Shown here: positions 1 to 12,835 of the stretch, in pieces
How the letters are laid out: each line of letters opens with the position of its first letter
Position numbering within the stretch: the stretch's first letter is position 1
DNA from: Fasciolopsis buskii
Lineage: Eukaryota; Platyhelminthes; Trematoda; Plagiorchiida; Fasciolidae
DNA: 64,000 bases
Reading direction: 5' to 3'
NCBI GenBank assembly: GCA_008360955.1
Contig: LUCM01009859.1
Coordinates: 154,978 to 218,977, forward strand
Notes under the pieces: model-generated
What the model was told of the DNA's origin: nothing
The model's database searches: none
What the model saw: the letters and a program-made list of their open reading frames with translations, nothing else
Made by a program: the position numbers and the translations under genes

Positions 1-1733
1 AATTCGCTCCTTATTCACTGCCATTTTCAGTAGACGGTAATTCGTGTAAGCAATCAAAAACCGCAGCGGATCAATAGGTCTATAATAAAGTCAACCACCG
101 GACGAACTACTTCATGCAGGTTAATTTTCAGCTTTTACTGTTAAGACTGCTATCAGCCTTTGGTATTTGGAAAAAACTGAGAATTATACGAAGCATTCCT
201 TCTTTAATCCTCTCAATTTAACATGCTGACCATAGTTTAGCTAATGGGAAACCGATTTGCATTTGCGGTCTTCAGAATTTAACTGAGGTTGTGACTTCGA
301 TAGAAGGCGAAACTTTCGATGAATGCGACGTTACCAAAGCTACCAAGTGTAGACCTACTAGAATGGAAACTAGCACTGAGTATTTCGCGAAACCAAGTCA
401 CTATTCTTCGTTTTATTTCAGAAAATATATTATATTAAGCAACGTTTAGAGAAATAAAATTAGTCTCGGGAGCACATGACTGGTTTTACAAATGGCGTAA
501 ATGTAGATTATTAGCGCTTGCTGACAAATGTCGATGTTAGTCTCGTTTATCCAGATGCCTGAAGAATTCACTTATCATGCTTCGGACATCGATACTTATC
601 CTAAATACTGATTCGTATTTAGTTTGTCGTGATAATATCTGCATTCTGGTGTCAGCTCTAATCAACGTCGAATTTACGTTAGTGGAAAACGGTAAGCCCC
701 GCCTAGTAGAGTAGATAAATGATCTCTGGCTGTTGACCACTGTGTTCCACATGGCTTCTTTTGTTATTCTGAGACTTAATATAGGCCTGCTAGTCTCCAA
801 TGCATGCCTCAAAGGTGAGTATCATAGCCCATTTAGTGTACATGTGTTAGAATCGTGATAACGAATTGTACGGCCCATCGACCATTTGGTTACTTAACAA
901 CCTATGCAATGTGCTCGCAATATAAGAAATTGTACGGGTAAATTTCGCAAACATCGTAACACCAGCTGGATGCATTATTTCTTGCTTCTTCTCGCATGTA
1001 AATAGGTAATCTGGACAGCACTGTCGGTCACTAATGAAACAGAACCTCCTGTGCTAGTCGGTCTTATTTTCGTCTGTCATGTATTGGCATGTTAGGGCTG
1101 GGGTGATGTATGTGTTAGTTAAAAAGACGAGGTGGTTTTCTCTAACCGTCCATCTAGACTTCAATCACCGTGTCCGGAACAGACGTTAAGTTAACGTAAA
1201 CCTAAAGTTAACTTTCGGAACGCAATGTATAAGCGGTCGCAGGTGGAATAACTGTCGAGGGCACAATGCTTTCCGTTTAGGAAGTGTTCTCTCTGATAGC
1301 ACTGAGATGGCGAGTGTGGCCCGAAAACTAAAGTGAAGGAATACCACGTGTCGGGCTTCATTTACACACGGAAGTTTTCCAGAAAAACCCTAAAGAAATT
1401 ATTAACTAACCACCGGATCGCCTGGACTAGATCTTGGGCCTCACGGTACACGCGTAGCAGCGCGCAGGCGGATTCCGCTCTAAGAAACAGCGTTCTGTTA
1501 GACTAGGCGACCCAGCAAAACGGCTCGTGGAGTCCCGATAACGGAACAGTCCATGACATTGAGCAGAGCAATGTAGGACGTCGTGCATACAGTGAATTCT
1601 AAACAAAGTAAATCCCATTTTAATTTCGATGGCTGTGATTATTCGGACCTGATTTTGCAACGGGGAAATTTGTGAAAACAAGCCAGCAAGAAGTGATTGG
1701 GGCGGAAAAAATATGCTCGACAGTGCAAAAGAC
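1..1733. other. Flank left of the large inverted repeat, no gene seen
   Basis: No ORF here reads like a conserved protein, and no convincing exon with flanking splice sites was found. A short stretch near 458-497 (around 'gggagcacatgactggttt') resembles part of the dispersed repeat also found at 26.8 and 41.9 kb. It looks intergenic or intronic. Confidence 0.4.
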
Positions 1734-1739
1734 CGAACT

Positions 1740-2919
1740 CAAGTAAAATGGAGAGTGGGATGGACGGATTACCCGAAAATCATGAAATCGAACTCAGAAT
1801 GTCTCAAGTGCTCTACCACCTAACAGACCAGACCTTCTGACAAAACACTCAGCACAGGCCTCCCTAAGATAGTCCGCTACTTTGATCTGAACAGTCGGTG
1901 AATATGACTCTTGCAGACGAGCAATGCCACGAGACAGGCAATCAATAACACATGGGAGTAGTGTGAAACAGCTTTTATGTTTGGCAAAGTCCACATAGGC
2001 CGAAGGAGATGGACGGTAACATCATCTGTACAAACCTATATACGTTTCATTCTCCATTTTATCCGCGAATATCAAAAATGTAGCCCAACTGATCATATGT
2101 CACACTGAGATGGGTTTCGGACAACTTCTACAAGCGTAGATCATTTTATCCTCATGAACATTTGCAAACATTACTTAATCGTTCCGGTTGGTTTGGCTCG
2201 GAATGGGAGCGTAGGCTTCCAATTTCGAGGCACTTTTGGTCATTACGGTTGCAAAATATGACGTGGATGATCGGGTTTGATATTGAATGCAAACTAAATT
2301 CGCCTCCAAAGAAATAGCTTATTTTTCTATTTTCTTATCGTTCTCTTTCCCGGCGCGCACACTCATGACAGACTAAGCAACTTTTGTATATCTGGAGCTC
2401 CGTTACCAAACACCTAGTTACATTTGTTCCTTTGAAATGGTAGAAAAGAAGTTGCAAAACAAGTAAATATCTGTAGCAGAAATCCGAAGCTGAGACCATT
2501 TTGCTGGTAGTATACCTGAACGATAGCTTACGGATATCAACAAAAGGAGTCATCGTGTTTTCTGTCCAAAATGGCACATTAACGCGTCCAAAGCGGGGAT
2601 AATAGGATTTCGCACCATTCAAGTAGACTTTATGGGATTATTGGATGCAATACAAATTCAGTTTCACAATTGCGCATTTAACCCACATAAGTATTAGGTT
2701 GACACATTAGGGCATCAGGCTTTATCAACTCGAGTTTTGCAGTTTCACAGAAATTGCAGCAAAGCAATGGGGCTGACGTTACTTCGTGCATCATATCAGG
2801 GTCTACAGGAACCAGGCTGTTTACTGAGTGGTATTGTGGACAGTGTATGTAGCTGGAATAGCGTTTGTGCAATACTTGATGGCCACTTATGCAGTTCCGA
2901 ATCGGAGTTTCTAGGCCTC
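1740..2919 (-). repeat. Left arm of a 1.18-kb near-perfect inverted repeat
   Basis: This arm is the reverse complement of 6385-7564. Matching bases always sum to 9304 across the arm, so there are no net indels. The 66-residue and 95-residue reading frames within the arms (minus strand here, plus strand in the other arm) translate identically, and a 60-base stretch compared by eye had no mismatch. Identity breaks abruptly on the inner side after 2919. On the outer side it breaks before 1740, with a few more matches to 1734. The small ORFs in the arm resemble no known protein. Confidence 0.93.
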
Positions 2920-5212
2920 TTGTACCGCAATCGTAGGATGTGTTCAGCTGGTTAAAAATCATCGGTTCAATGTCAGCAAGCGATACCACTTTTTGGTTGG
3001 GAAGTTCAGTTGTAGGTGGCATCTAGTTCCTGGTCCCATTTTGAAGTTGCACTGAACATTAAGACAAAATATCCGATTAATTTCAATTTCTTAGTTGTTT
3101 ACTAGGACCTGTTGCGGAAATCCCATGCTCGAGCAGGTACGTTTGAAAATTTTAAACTGGGATACCGAATTTGCGAAATATTTGACCTAATGCTGTTTGA
3201 CCTAATCTGACTGCTCTATAGTCACTTGACTCAGTCATCGTCTTTTACGACCCTGGCATCGCATGTTAATACAACAATGAAAATTGAATTGCATCGACTT
3301 AATTGCGAGTGCACTTACCTTGCATCGATAAATAGCCGGCTGACCAGAATTAAACCGGTTCTCTCCTTGATTGAAATCACGGGGACCTGCTTGCAATGGG
3401 ATGAATATACTTTTGATTGCCTGAATCTTATGAATAACTGCATTATCCTGGTTACGGTTTCTAGATCTTTGACAGGAAGAATTGATGTTGCAGCCTAAGG
3501 ATGTCCACAAAATACTAACGGGAACTAGAAGGTACAAGTCCATTTAATCCATTGCCAATTCTGCTATAGATTATTTTGCCAAGAAACGATTTTGCCAATT
3601 CCGCCCTTGATGAGTCATGGCAACCATTTCCCACTTACTGAGCATTTATTTTTTTCAGTACTAACTGGGTTTCAGCTGAAGGCAAACCGTTTTCTACGGC
3701 CTAAATAAGATTTATCCTCTCCATTTCCTTATAATTGATGCACTCTGCCGATGTTATTAAGACCAGTTTAATTTAAGGTTCCACAACTAACGCAGTGGAA
3801 AAATCTGTTACTTTTCTCGCTTCCTCTGTGATGGCAACATGTGCACGACAGACGCATTGCACATTTACAACAACATTTATGATAGTGTTGTTCGATCAAC
3901 CCAGTTCTTTCTGTTTGTGCAACGTTTCACATAAAACCGGATGCATTGAGAGATATATTTAAGTTCACAGGGTAGGGCTTGAACTGGAGCGAAACAAGGG
4001 AACGAGAATCTCCAAATTTCTCTGTCTGGAGTATGAAGCTTGGGTTGGGGGTAAAGCTACAAATGACAGACTGGCCTACAGTGAAGAGAAATACTTCGTT
4101 ACATTTTCCCCCTATCTCTCTCTTAACGCTTGAGCGAACGTGAACAAAAGTGACCAGTGAAAAGAGACCACCCGAGAACTGAAACTGAGGTACTCGTTTT
4201 GAAACTACATTTTCCACCGGTTGTTCCAAACCAAACGAGGTCGGAAATCTCCTCATGCTGAATGGCGCCTAGAATGCCAAATCTTCTGCGCGTCTTCGAA
4301 TGATTCGCTACTGACAAATACGTGTGAATATTAGATCCACGAGGTACCATTTCAGAGCTGACGAGACGCTACCACTTTGGATTGGTGGAATTATAAATTG
4401 AACTAAGGATTCATTTAATTTGAAAACAGTCATGCAAGGGATTTCACTTGTCAGGAACATCTCATTGGACAGTCCTTCTTCGGTGAACGGCCAGTCCTGG
4501 AACGCGAGATAGTAGGAGAACTGGGTTTGTGGGCATGGTAATCAGTGTAAGATGGAATTGGAATTGATGTACTGGTGTTCACAAAAGGTTCCTTTTTTCT
4601 GTTCCCACCAGAGAAAAGCTATGGGTTAATAGTTTCCGAATAAGTTGCTCGTGAGGATTGATCAAATTGTGTGGAAAAAATGTTGCCAGAACTCTTGGCT
4701 ATCTGTCACGTTGCGGTATATTACTTATTGCAAAACTTCACACTGGATACCTAGTCTTTACCAGGAAAGAGATGGTAGTGTCAATGAGAAACAGGAAGTG
4801 CCAAGGCAGGTTGGTAGGAATGGCGCTTCGAAGCCTGTCTGAAGGCAGTCGATTTGTGAATATGAGCATTCTCCCTTTCCGTCTACCGCTGCTGCTAGCT
4901 ATGGGATTCTTTAATATGGGAATTTCCAGTTTTATCCACTATAATATCTACATTCTGTCACCTAGCTGTTGGTTTGCATTTCGGGGGTAGGTGAGCTTAG
5001 AAAAAAGCTTTAGAAGCTTGTGTGAAACCGAGTAACTATTTTCTTCTTTGTGGACTCAAACTGGACAGTGCAGTCTAGTCACAAACTCGAAAACATTTCC
5101 AGAATTCACAAACAAAAGAACGTAAGTGCGAACATGCAACCTTGTACCTTTATAGACAGAAGGCATTTTCGAAAAATGTGCTGTCCATACGGCCTTTGCT
5201 GTACTCACATAA

Positions 5213-5383
5213 AACAGTCATGCTGCATATCTGAAACGAACATTTGGCGCGACCAACGAGAATCAGCATCACCCAGCGACCACGGCGCAACCTGCATTCC
5301 AGTCGGGTCGGTTCAACGAGATTTGGGTTGATTTCTATGGCGAGAAAAGCCGAGTGGTCTTCGATTCCACTCTTATTTGTTAA
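5213..5383 (+). other. Protein-like open stretch, function unknown
   Basis: A 56-codon frame open between stops (5210 and 5381) reads like real protein. It includes 'YLKRTFGATNENQHHP' and then 'SGRFNEIWVDFYGEKSRVVF'. It lacks an obvious start codon, so it would have to be an exon or part of a degraded element. A possible acceptor (gagaatcag, ending at 5261) precedes part of it, but I found no convincing donor. I recognise no family. It sits in the inverted-repeat spacer, so it could be cargo or chance. Confidence 0.2.
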
Positions 5384-5683
5384 ATGTTGGGTTAGCTTGT
5401 CTGTTTGTATACCACCCCAAACCTGCGTCGTCCCCTCGACTCACCTGTATTCCAATACGGTGGTGATTGCGTGCACAGTTCTGCGGGCACACGTGTCGTG
5501 TCAACCGTACACAGCAAAGTTTGTTTGCTGCAAAAGCTTCACAGATTACGTCTCGTGGTCCACTGGTCTGCGCTGGCCTGAATCCGCTTCAACTGCGCTC
5601 CGGTTTTGGGTTCGAAGTAGTTCAGTTTTTTGTTCTACAGACGTTTAGATGACGGTGAGCAAATACTTCTTTTGTGTATGCTT

Positions 5684-5714
5684 TTGTGTGTGTGTGTGTC
5701 TGTGTGTGTGTGTG
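5684..5714. repeat. TG/CA dinucleotide microsatellite
   Basis: An interrupted TG run with a single C-for-G break, located in the spacer of the inverted repeat. Confidence 0.9.
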
Positions 5715-6384
5715 CGTATGTGTCACCGCATCCACTCGCACTGCAGCGCGTTTGTGCACACGGACGTTTGTCTATCGCCCACACAGGCAATTTGCTTGTA
5801 ACAACCCAAACACACAAAGGCTTTTATGTTGGTCTTAAATTTCTTCCATTGCTGCATGAGATTTCGCACAAGTTAACGTACGTATGCACACAAGAATGTT
5901 TATAATCGCCACGTAATCATTCCATTTGAAGAGCGACAGCGATCGAAGGGTCACCAAAATGGAGCTCCATTAGCCGAAGCCTAACTCTACCGGTCAATTC
6001 AACATTCGGTAGTATTGCATAAAATGGCAGTCCCTTTCCAAAAAATGCCCACTTGTTATATGCTAATTAAGAGTAGAAAAGTACTATTAAAATTATTATT
6101 ACTATTATATTGATCATTATCAATGTTAACATTACTTTTCGTCAACACGATTTATGAAAGCTGCTCACAAATGTGGTCAAGGAAAATTCAGTTAGATCCG
6201 CTGCAAAGAAAAAAAGGTGAAAAGTTTAAACACAATTGGTGAGTTCGATTCAAAGTTGGTTGTGTCAGCATATGAACACTGAGCAGTTGCATAAGGGAAT
6301 ATCTATTTGATTGGTGTAGAAGTAACGAAGACCGTATATATGCATACATACGTGAACGAAATAGTCAGTCCTACTGAAGTGCAG

Positions 6385-7564
6385 GAGGCCTAGAAACTCC
6401 GATTCGGAACTGCATAAGTGGCCATCAAGTATTGCACAAACGCTATTCCAGCTACATACACTGTCCACAATACCACTCAGTAAACAGCCTGGTTCCTGTA
6501 GACCCTGATATGATGCACGAAGTAACGTCAGCCCCATTGCTTTGCTGCAATTTCTGTGAAACTGCAAAACTCGAGTTGATAAAGCCTGATGCCCTAATGT
6601 GTCAACCTAATACTTATGTGGGTTAAATGCGCAATTGTGAAACTGAATTTGTATTGCATCCAATAATCCCATAAAGTCTACTTGAATGGTGCGAAATCCT
6701 ATTATCCCCGCTTTGGACGCGTTAATGTGCCATTTTGGACAGAAAACACGATGACTCCTTTTGTTGATATCCGTAAGCTATCGTTCAGGTATACTACCAG
6801 CAAAATGGTCTCAGCTTCGGATTTCTGCTACAGATATTTACTTGTTTTGCAACTTCTTTTCTACCATTTCAAAGGAACAAATGTAACTAGGTGTTTGGTA
6901 ACGGAGCTCCAGATATACAAAAGTTGCTTAGTCTGTCATGAGTGTGCGCGCCGGGAAAGAGAACGATAAGAAAATAGAAAAATAAGCTATTTCTTTGGAG
7001 GCGAATTTAGTTTGCATTCAATATCAAACCCGATCATCCACGTCATATTTTGCAACCGTAATGACCAAAAGTGCCTCGAAATTGGAAGCCTACGCTCCCA
7101 TTCCGAGCCAAACCAACCGGAACGATTAAGTAATGTTTGCAAATGTTCATGAGGATAAAATGATCTACGCTTGTAGAAGTTGTCCGAAACCCATCTCAGT
7201 GTGACATATGATCAGTTGGGCTACATTTTTGATATTCGCGGATAAAATGGAGAATGAAACGTATATAGGTTTGTACAGATGATGTTACCGTCCATCTCCT
7301 TCGGCCTATGTGGACTTTGCCAAACATAAAAGCTGTTTCACACTACTCCCATGTGTTATTGATTGCCTGTCTCGTGGCATTGCTCGTCTGCAAGAGTCAT
7401 ATTCACCGACTGTTCAGATCAAAGTAGCGGACTATCTTAGGGAGGCCTGTGCTGAGTGTTTTGTCAGAAGGTCTGGTCTGTTAGGTGGTAGAGCACTTGA
7501 GACATTCTGAGTTCGATTTCATGATTTTCGGGTAATCCGTCCATCCCACTCTCCATTTTACTTG
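6385..7564 (+). repeat. Right arm of the 1.18-kb near-perfect inverted repeat
   Basis: This is the reverse complement of 1740-2919 without gaps. The outer end, 7470-7545, carries tRNA-promoter-like elements: 'ggtggtagagc' resembles an A box, and 'agttcgattt' 25-30 bases later resembles a B box. Their spacing is shorter than in a real tRNA and no cloverleaf closes, so it is not a tRNA gene. No target-site duplication is visible outside the two arms. The outermost bases share no transposon-end signature I know. Confidence 0.93.
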
Positions 7565-9084
7565 TGTTCGTCGTTATTCGCTGTCAAACGTTTTTATAAC
7601 TCAGCATTGATATTTCTGCATGCAATCGCAAAGCATAGCGGCTGATCTCGTCAGATTTCGCGTTCACTTCTTCCGTGTTTGCTGTGAAGTCGTTCTCGTT
7701 TTACTTTTACTCAAGCACATCTTCCGAAATGTACGTTGCATTTTCCTTCAAATATTGCTGTATGAGTGTAGGTGTACGTTGACCGTTTTACCATATTATG
7801 TATAAATTAGATTGATCCCGCGAGGACACAGGCTTTTGCTAGATAGTTTACGATCTACAGAAATTTACAATTGCTATGAGTTGTCAGACTACGGAGTTTC
7901 GGTTTCACCGGTTATGGTATTTTGTGTCGAGTGTTTGTGACATTTTAGGCTGTCGTGAAAGCTGTTCTAGAAAAACATTTTTCAGAACATTTCAGCCAAA
8001 ATCGTTAACTTCATCCACCAGTACTTCGGATCATTTTTGTAAACCAAATGGCACAGGTGCACAGATTTTTATATTTGTCCTATCTGGTTACCATTGATCT
8101 GTACTCCTAATCTTTGATTCACCGTGTGTTTATGCAGCTACCTCGGCTTATCTCCTAAGCGTTGGCTTATTCCTGAATCACTATTGCATTCCATTCCATT
8201 ACATTTGCATGCTCTAAGTGCCGCAAAAAACTGAAGTCACCTAGCGTACTAACCATGGACTTCGCTCTATGTCCCAAGTTCTCTCAAGCAGACGAATTTA
8301 CTTTACTAAATTGTTGCTAGTTCAAAGGTCTTCCCGTCAAAAATGCACATTGGTTTCCCGTGTTCGTCGGGTGTGATTCTTCCTGTCGTACTATGAAAAC
8401 AGCACGTTATTTAGTTTTGTTATAAAACGCTTTTCCCTTTGAGACAGAAAAATGTCTACTGTATGCGGTAACTGCTAGTTTCTAGCAGTTCCATTAGGTC
8501 AAAGACGAGAGCCTAACTCGAACGCCGCTTGGACTATTCTATCAGTATCTTTTTAATTTGCGAGTATCAAATCGAGCAGGTGACAGAACATCTTGAGAAC
8601 GCTCTTGTTGTTTCCTATGAACCCCAAGTTCGCTTAATGATGTGTGTCTGTATAGCTTGATCAAGCGGCGATGGAGTAGGGTTAATATTTCTAATTCTTA
8701 GCCGTGAGAAGAACAACTCTCAGTTTTATTAATGTTATCAAATGGCTTTAACGAACGACTTTTTGCGCGACCTCTTGGCGTAGCACATGCTAGCGGCAGA
8801 GTTTGAGTAGGTTGCAGAGAGACAGAGGGGACTACATTTTGCCCCTCTGTTAAGACACCACCGCTTTGTGCTCTGAATTCAGATATACCGCATGAACTAC
8901 TGAACCCGCTTTGTCCGCTGAATGATGATTATATCAGTTGACTAATGATAAGTCCAGATTATTATTTTTTGGTTGTTTCGCGGCAGTACATTGCTGTTCG
9001 TCGTGAAAACTTCAGTATCTCCCCGCGAATTTCTGCTAGAAGTTCGCTCACATAGACGGACATGTTTGTATAAACATCTAAAAT

Positions 9085-9111
9085 TACACACACACACACA
9101 CACACACACAC
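9085..9111. repeat. (AC)n microsatellite
   Basis: An uninterrupted run of about 13 AC units. Confidence 0.95.
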
Positions 9112-9416
9112 GACTTCTGTGCTTACAGCGCACACAGATGCAAGCTAGACGCGCGTGCGCTAGTACGATCCATTCCGGCACCCAGGCTTGTAGCTGTTCC
9201 TCCCGTGCGACGTCAATTATGGTAACTCCTATGTTAACCCAGTTTATCATTCGGTCCCTGATACTGCTATTTCTAAGGATAGAACAACGAAACCAATGAC
9301 GTCTTGTGTATGACGTCCGAAACCCTGTCAAATGTCCAACCCTAACCAGGCTTTATGAGCTTGTTTACGTGCAACCGATGCTTGTATACAAGCTGACGTT
9401 TATACATTTTGTCCAC

Positions 9417-9441
9417 GAGTGTGTGTGTGTGTGTGTGTGTG
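9417..9441. repeat. (GT)n microsatellite
   Basis: An uninterrupted run of about 12 GT units, 0.3 kb from the AC run and opposite in sense. Confidence 0.95.
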
Positions 9442-10094
9442 CATTTAGGATGCAGTTTCTATCATCGCAGTTTGTACGTTTCCAACATTCTCTAACGTGT
9501 GTAATCATCAGAGGTGACCGGCGCACAAGTCTTCCGGTAGAAGTTGTCATCACAAGCGTCAGTTTGTTTCGTCGATGTCTCGTTCTCCGTCCAAGGAGAT
9601 GGAGGCAAGTATTCACGTAAATAGATCCTATTTTCTGCGACTGGGTGGATGCACATCCTCCTTCTTCTCCGACTGGATTGATGAGTCGAGCAACTTTTAG
9701 AACACGCACACACAGGAACACAGATAATACAGGCACACAACGAAGACCAAGAATAGTTCATTCTGTTTAACTTGTGCTGCAGAGTTGCAGTTCTACGTGG
9801 CATCTTCGTTTTGAGCTAACAGACAACCTTGCAATAAACATCCTGCCTCGTTCTTGTTTCCTCCTATCAGTACATGGGCTTGAACATATGGACGCACCCG
9901 TATGTCCGTGTGCGTACTAGTATACACCAGCTTTGCACTAAAAGCTGGTCGAGTTTAACCGATCAACTAAGGCGACTATCGCATCAACTGTTTTTCAGGT
10001 TCTTCAACCGAAGTCAGTGACAAACAATCTGCATCATGTAGCCATGCTTACTCCAACAGGATTCCCTTGACTAAAGTCCGTATATATTTGCGTC

Positions 10095-10095
<1 letters not shown>

Positions 10096-10129
<34 letters not shown>
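10096..10129. repeat. (TG)n microsatellite
   Basis: An uninterrupted run of about 17 TG units. A shorter TG-rich patch follows near 10350-10372. Confidence 0.95.
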
Positions 10130-10132
<3 letters not shown>

Positions 10133-11999
10133 ATGTGCCTTTATGAACGAACACGCTCAGGAGAGCAATTCCGTGTTTGCAACACAGACTCCGTATATTG
10201 CAAATGTTTACAGACACGGGCGGCCTTTCATTCGATTCCTCCATTCGGAATTAACTCTATTTCTCCGGTCGCTTTGGCTCGTTCATCCAGTTTGTCTGCA
10301 TATGAGCGAGCCTCTGCAGCTCTTCAGCGTGATAGTATGGACTTGACATGTGTGTGCGTGTGTGTATGTGTGAATAAAAATGTTTATATTTGTGCGTTTC
10401 CAGATCTGATTGCCAACAACTATGTAGTTAGCATAAGCGTGCGTGCGTTTGTGAAAATTTCACTATTCGAGTTTAACCATTTTGGATTTGATGTAACGTA
10501 GACACAAATTTGCTTGAATATAGATTCAGAAGTACCATTGGAGGCAATAATGCGGACATTCATTCAGTCCAGTGGGGAAGTGATGATGGAAATAAACTGG
10601 GCCTCCGGCCAAGGGCAACAGTCAAGCACCAACTTTCACTGATTTTGTTAAACAATATTTTTTGTTGATCTTATCACTGAGAATTTTCTTTTCCAACGGT
10701 ATGTCTAGGGGGACGGTGGGCTTCCATTTTTCTTAACTTCGCTGTTAGTTTGAGTTGGATGAATCGTGTTACAACTTTGTTTCGTGTCTCATTTTCATTC
10801 AGAGTGAACATTTGTACCAGTGAGGTAAGTCGATCACAAACGTTTATCATAGACAGCTTTGCCATTAATTTTTATATTCCAAACTGCTCGACCTCTTTTG
10901 ACATATCTTCTCATTAAATGACTAACAGCGCTAGTTAAGAGGGATATAAATACGTCTCTGTCATTTTGAGTCAGGCATCACTTCGCAATTTCTGTCGCTG
11001 TACGGTTTGTCCACAGTATTCTCGCAACCGATGTGGGTCTGATGTGTCCTTGAGTAATTCCGGTTTATAGGATTTGTGTACAGTGGTTAGCGCGAATGGC
11101 TGCATGAAAAACGCACACATTAAAACAGACATTTGAAGATAAGTCATCCAGCAACCATACTAAGAACGAGTGATTACCAGAGAGAAAGAGAAGATATAAT
11201 TCCCAGTAGCCAGAATACATACGCACACACACGTCACGTGTCCCGTCAATAGGAAGGCCCACGGACCACATGATCGACAACGGCTGGCTGGTCCGAGGGT
11301 CTCTTGTGTGCTCCATTCATAGCACTAGGAGCCGATGTCTGTTTTACGTATTAAGTGCATAATTTATTCACAAACATTTAAAGTATGTTAAAAGGTTTGT
11401 CAAACAGAGTTCATTCACGTTCAGTATGGTCACCTCGTATTCAACTAGGTCCTACTTCATTTTGTTTCGTCTACTTCCTTAACGTCTCACTTAGTTGCAC
11501 CTCTACTAGAGAACAAAGAAAAACGTTGCCTAGAGAGTTTATTTAGATTTTATTGTTTTTCCTACAATTTTCATTGTCAGTTCGTCAACATCCGGCAACC
11601 GTTTCTAAGTAGACTACAACGGCCGTTGAAACCTAGATCATATACTACAACCAAAGAGCTATTTCATTATTTCTGAGGCCGTTGACCCAGCTATAATCCA
11701 ATACACTGAAGCAAAGTTTAGCACCAACTGATTCTGTATATCCGGTGGCTCCCACAGGATTCGGACATAAATATGCTTCATATAACCGCTTTCCCATCTC
11801 GATGCCTCAAGTAGCTGCAATCTGACTTCAATCATTTTCTTTTTTTCCGTTCTACCGTCTCCGGTGGAAAATAGAGCGCTATGAAGCCAGACCCTTTGGG
11901 CCCTGGTGGTCACGGCAGTAATCACAGCGGGGATGACGAGCCCAGTAAGTTGTTTGCCATGCACCATTTTTTCACACTAAATGAATGACCATGCAAATG

Positions 12000-12835
12000 A
12001 TTAATCTCTTCATCTTTCTTTCTCAGCTATTCCCACTGGCCACACACCATCCTACTGCCATTGGAAGATAGGGTTCATCTTTGTAACTTGTGCATTGCAT
12101 GTGTGGTTGGAGCTGTCACCACTGATCTGCTGATAGGGTGAAACCTTTAACTGGCTTCTCCCTTTGGAGGGGGTGGAGCAAGAATCTGGAGATAAATCCG
12201 TCAAGTGAATCGGTTACCCTTAGGGTAGAAAAGATCAGGCGTCCTGATCAGCCGTGAGGTTCACACTTTAAAACCCGGTTTAGTGTATGGACGCACCTTC
12301 TGACCACAACCACATGACTGTCTCGGTCAGGGAGTTAATTAAGTGGACGCCATTGGGAAATTCCTCCTGAGGACAGTTGCTCCTGTCTGCTCGTTTAGTC
12401 CCCCCCATGCCTACCAGCTTCAATATCTTTTTTCTGCGGAATGGTTTGAGTGAAAGAACCGAAGCTGGAATTTTTGACTAAAAGTATACCAAAGGAGGAG
12501 GGTATGCTGCTTGGACAGATCTATCACTCGATGACAACGTGCGCTTCTAGAATCCTCAGCTGATTCCAGCAGGGGAAGCGAATACCAAAAGGATGTTGCT
12601 ATACCCCTGAAGATGTGTCTGGTCTTGTGCTTTCTACGACGCTCTGCTTACCCTCAAGGTATAGACCTCTATTGCAGTCGGTCAAATTCACGCAAAACAG
12701 ATTCTAGAAAACTCACAGAAGCCACCACATCTCGTACAGATCACTCACGCTTTTCCGAGGCGTGGCAAACGTATGGTGAGATGAATAGGCGGTTATGGAT
12801 AGGTGAAGAAGAACTGTGACCCGAAAACCTAATAA
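12000..12835. other. Repeat-like stretch, identity unknown
   Basis: This stretch is richer in GC and purine/pyrimidine blocks than its neighbours. It contains phrases such as 'ccctttggagggggtgga' and a 68-codon frame at 12613-12819. Its texture resembles 5' parts of flatworm non-LTR elements, but no endonuclease or RT motif could be read. The call rests on impression only. Confidence 0.2.

Larger units (their letters stand above)
2920..6384. other. Unique spacer between the inverted-repeat arms
   Basis: About 3.46 kb separates the two arms. I see no transposase, reverse transcriptase or other recognisable protein. Two things stand out: a CA/TG microsatellite near 5684-5714 and a protein-like open stretch at 5213-5383, listed separately. 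An AT-rich patch lies near 6060-6130. If the whole 1740-7564 unit is a mobile element, it is non-autonomous or its enzyme is unrecognisable. Confidence 0.5.
7571..12000. other. Gene-free stretch with dinucleotide microsatellites
   Basis: No conserved coding sequence was recognised. Reading frames of up to about 144 codons here run through the CA/TG tracts and encode Cys-Val or Thr-His repeats, so they are artefacts of simple sequence. The remainder looks like ordinary intergenic sequence. Confidence 0.45.

Noticed and set aside
5244..5648. 134-codon ORF in the inverted-repeat spacer
   Set aside because: It overlaps the more protein-like stretch at 5213-5383 in another frame and has no recognisable domain.
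6682..6969. 95-codon ORF present in both repeat arms
   Set aside because: Its conservation simply reflects the arms being identical; composition and content show no protein family.
10067..10501. 144-codon ORF and overlapping frame
   Set aside because: Much of it is Cys-Val repeats read from TG microsatellites.
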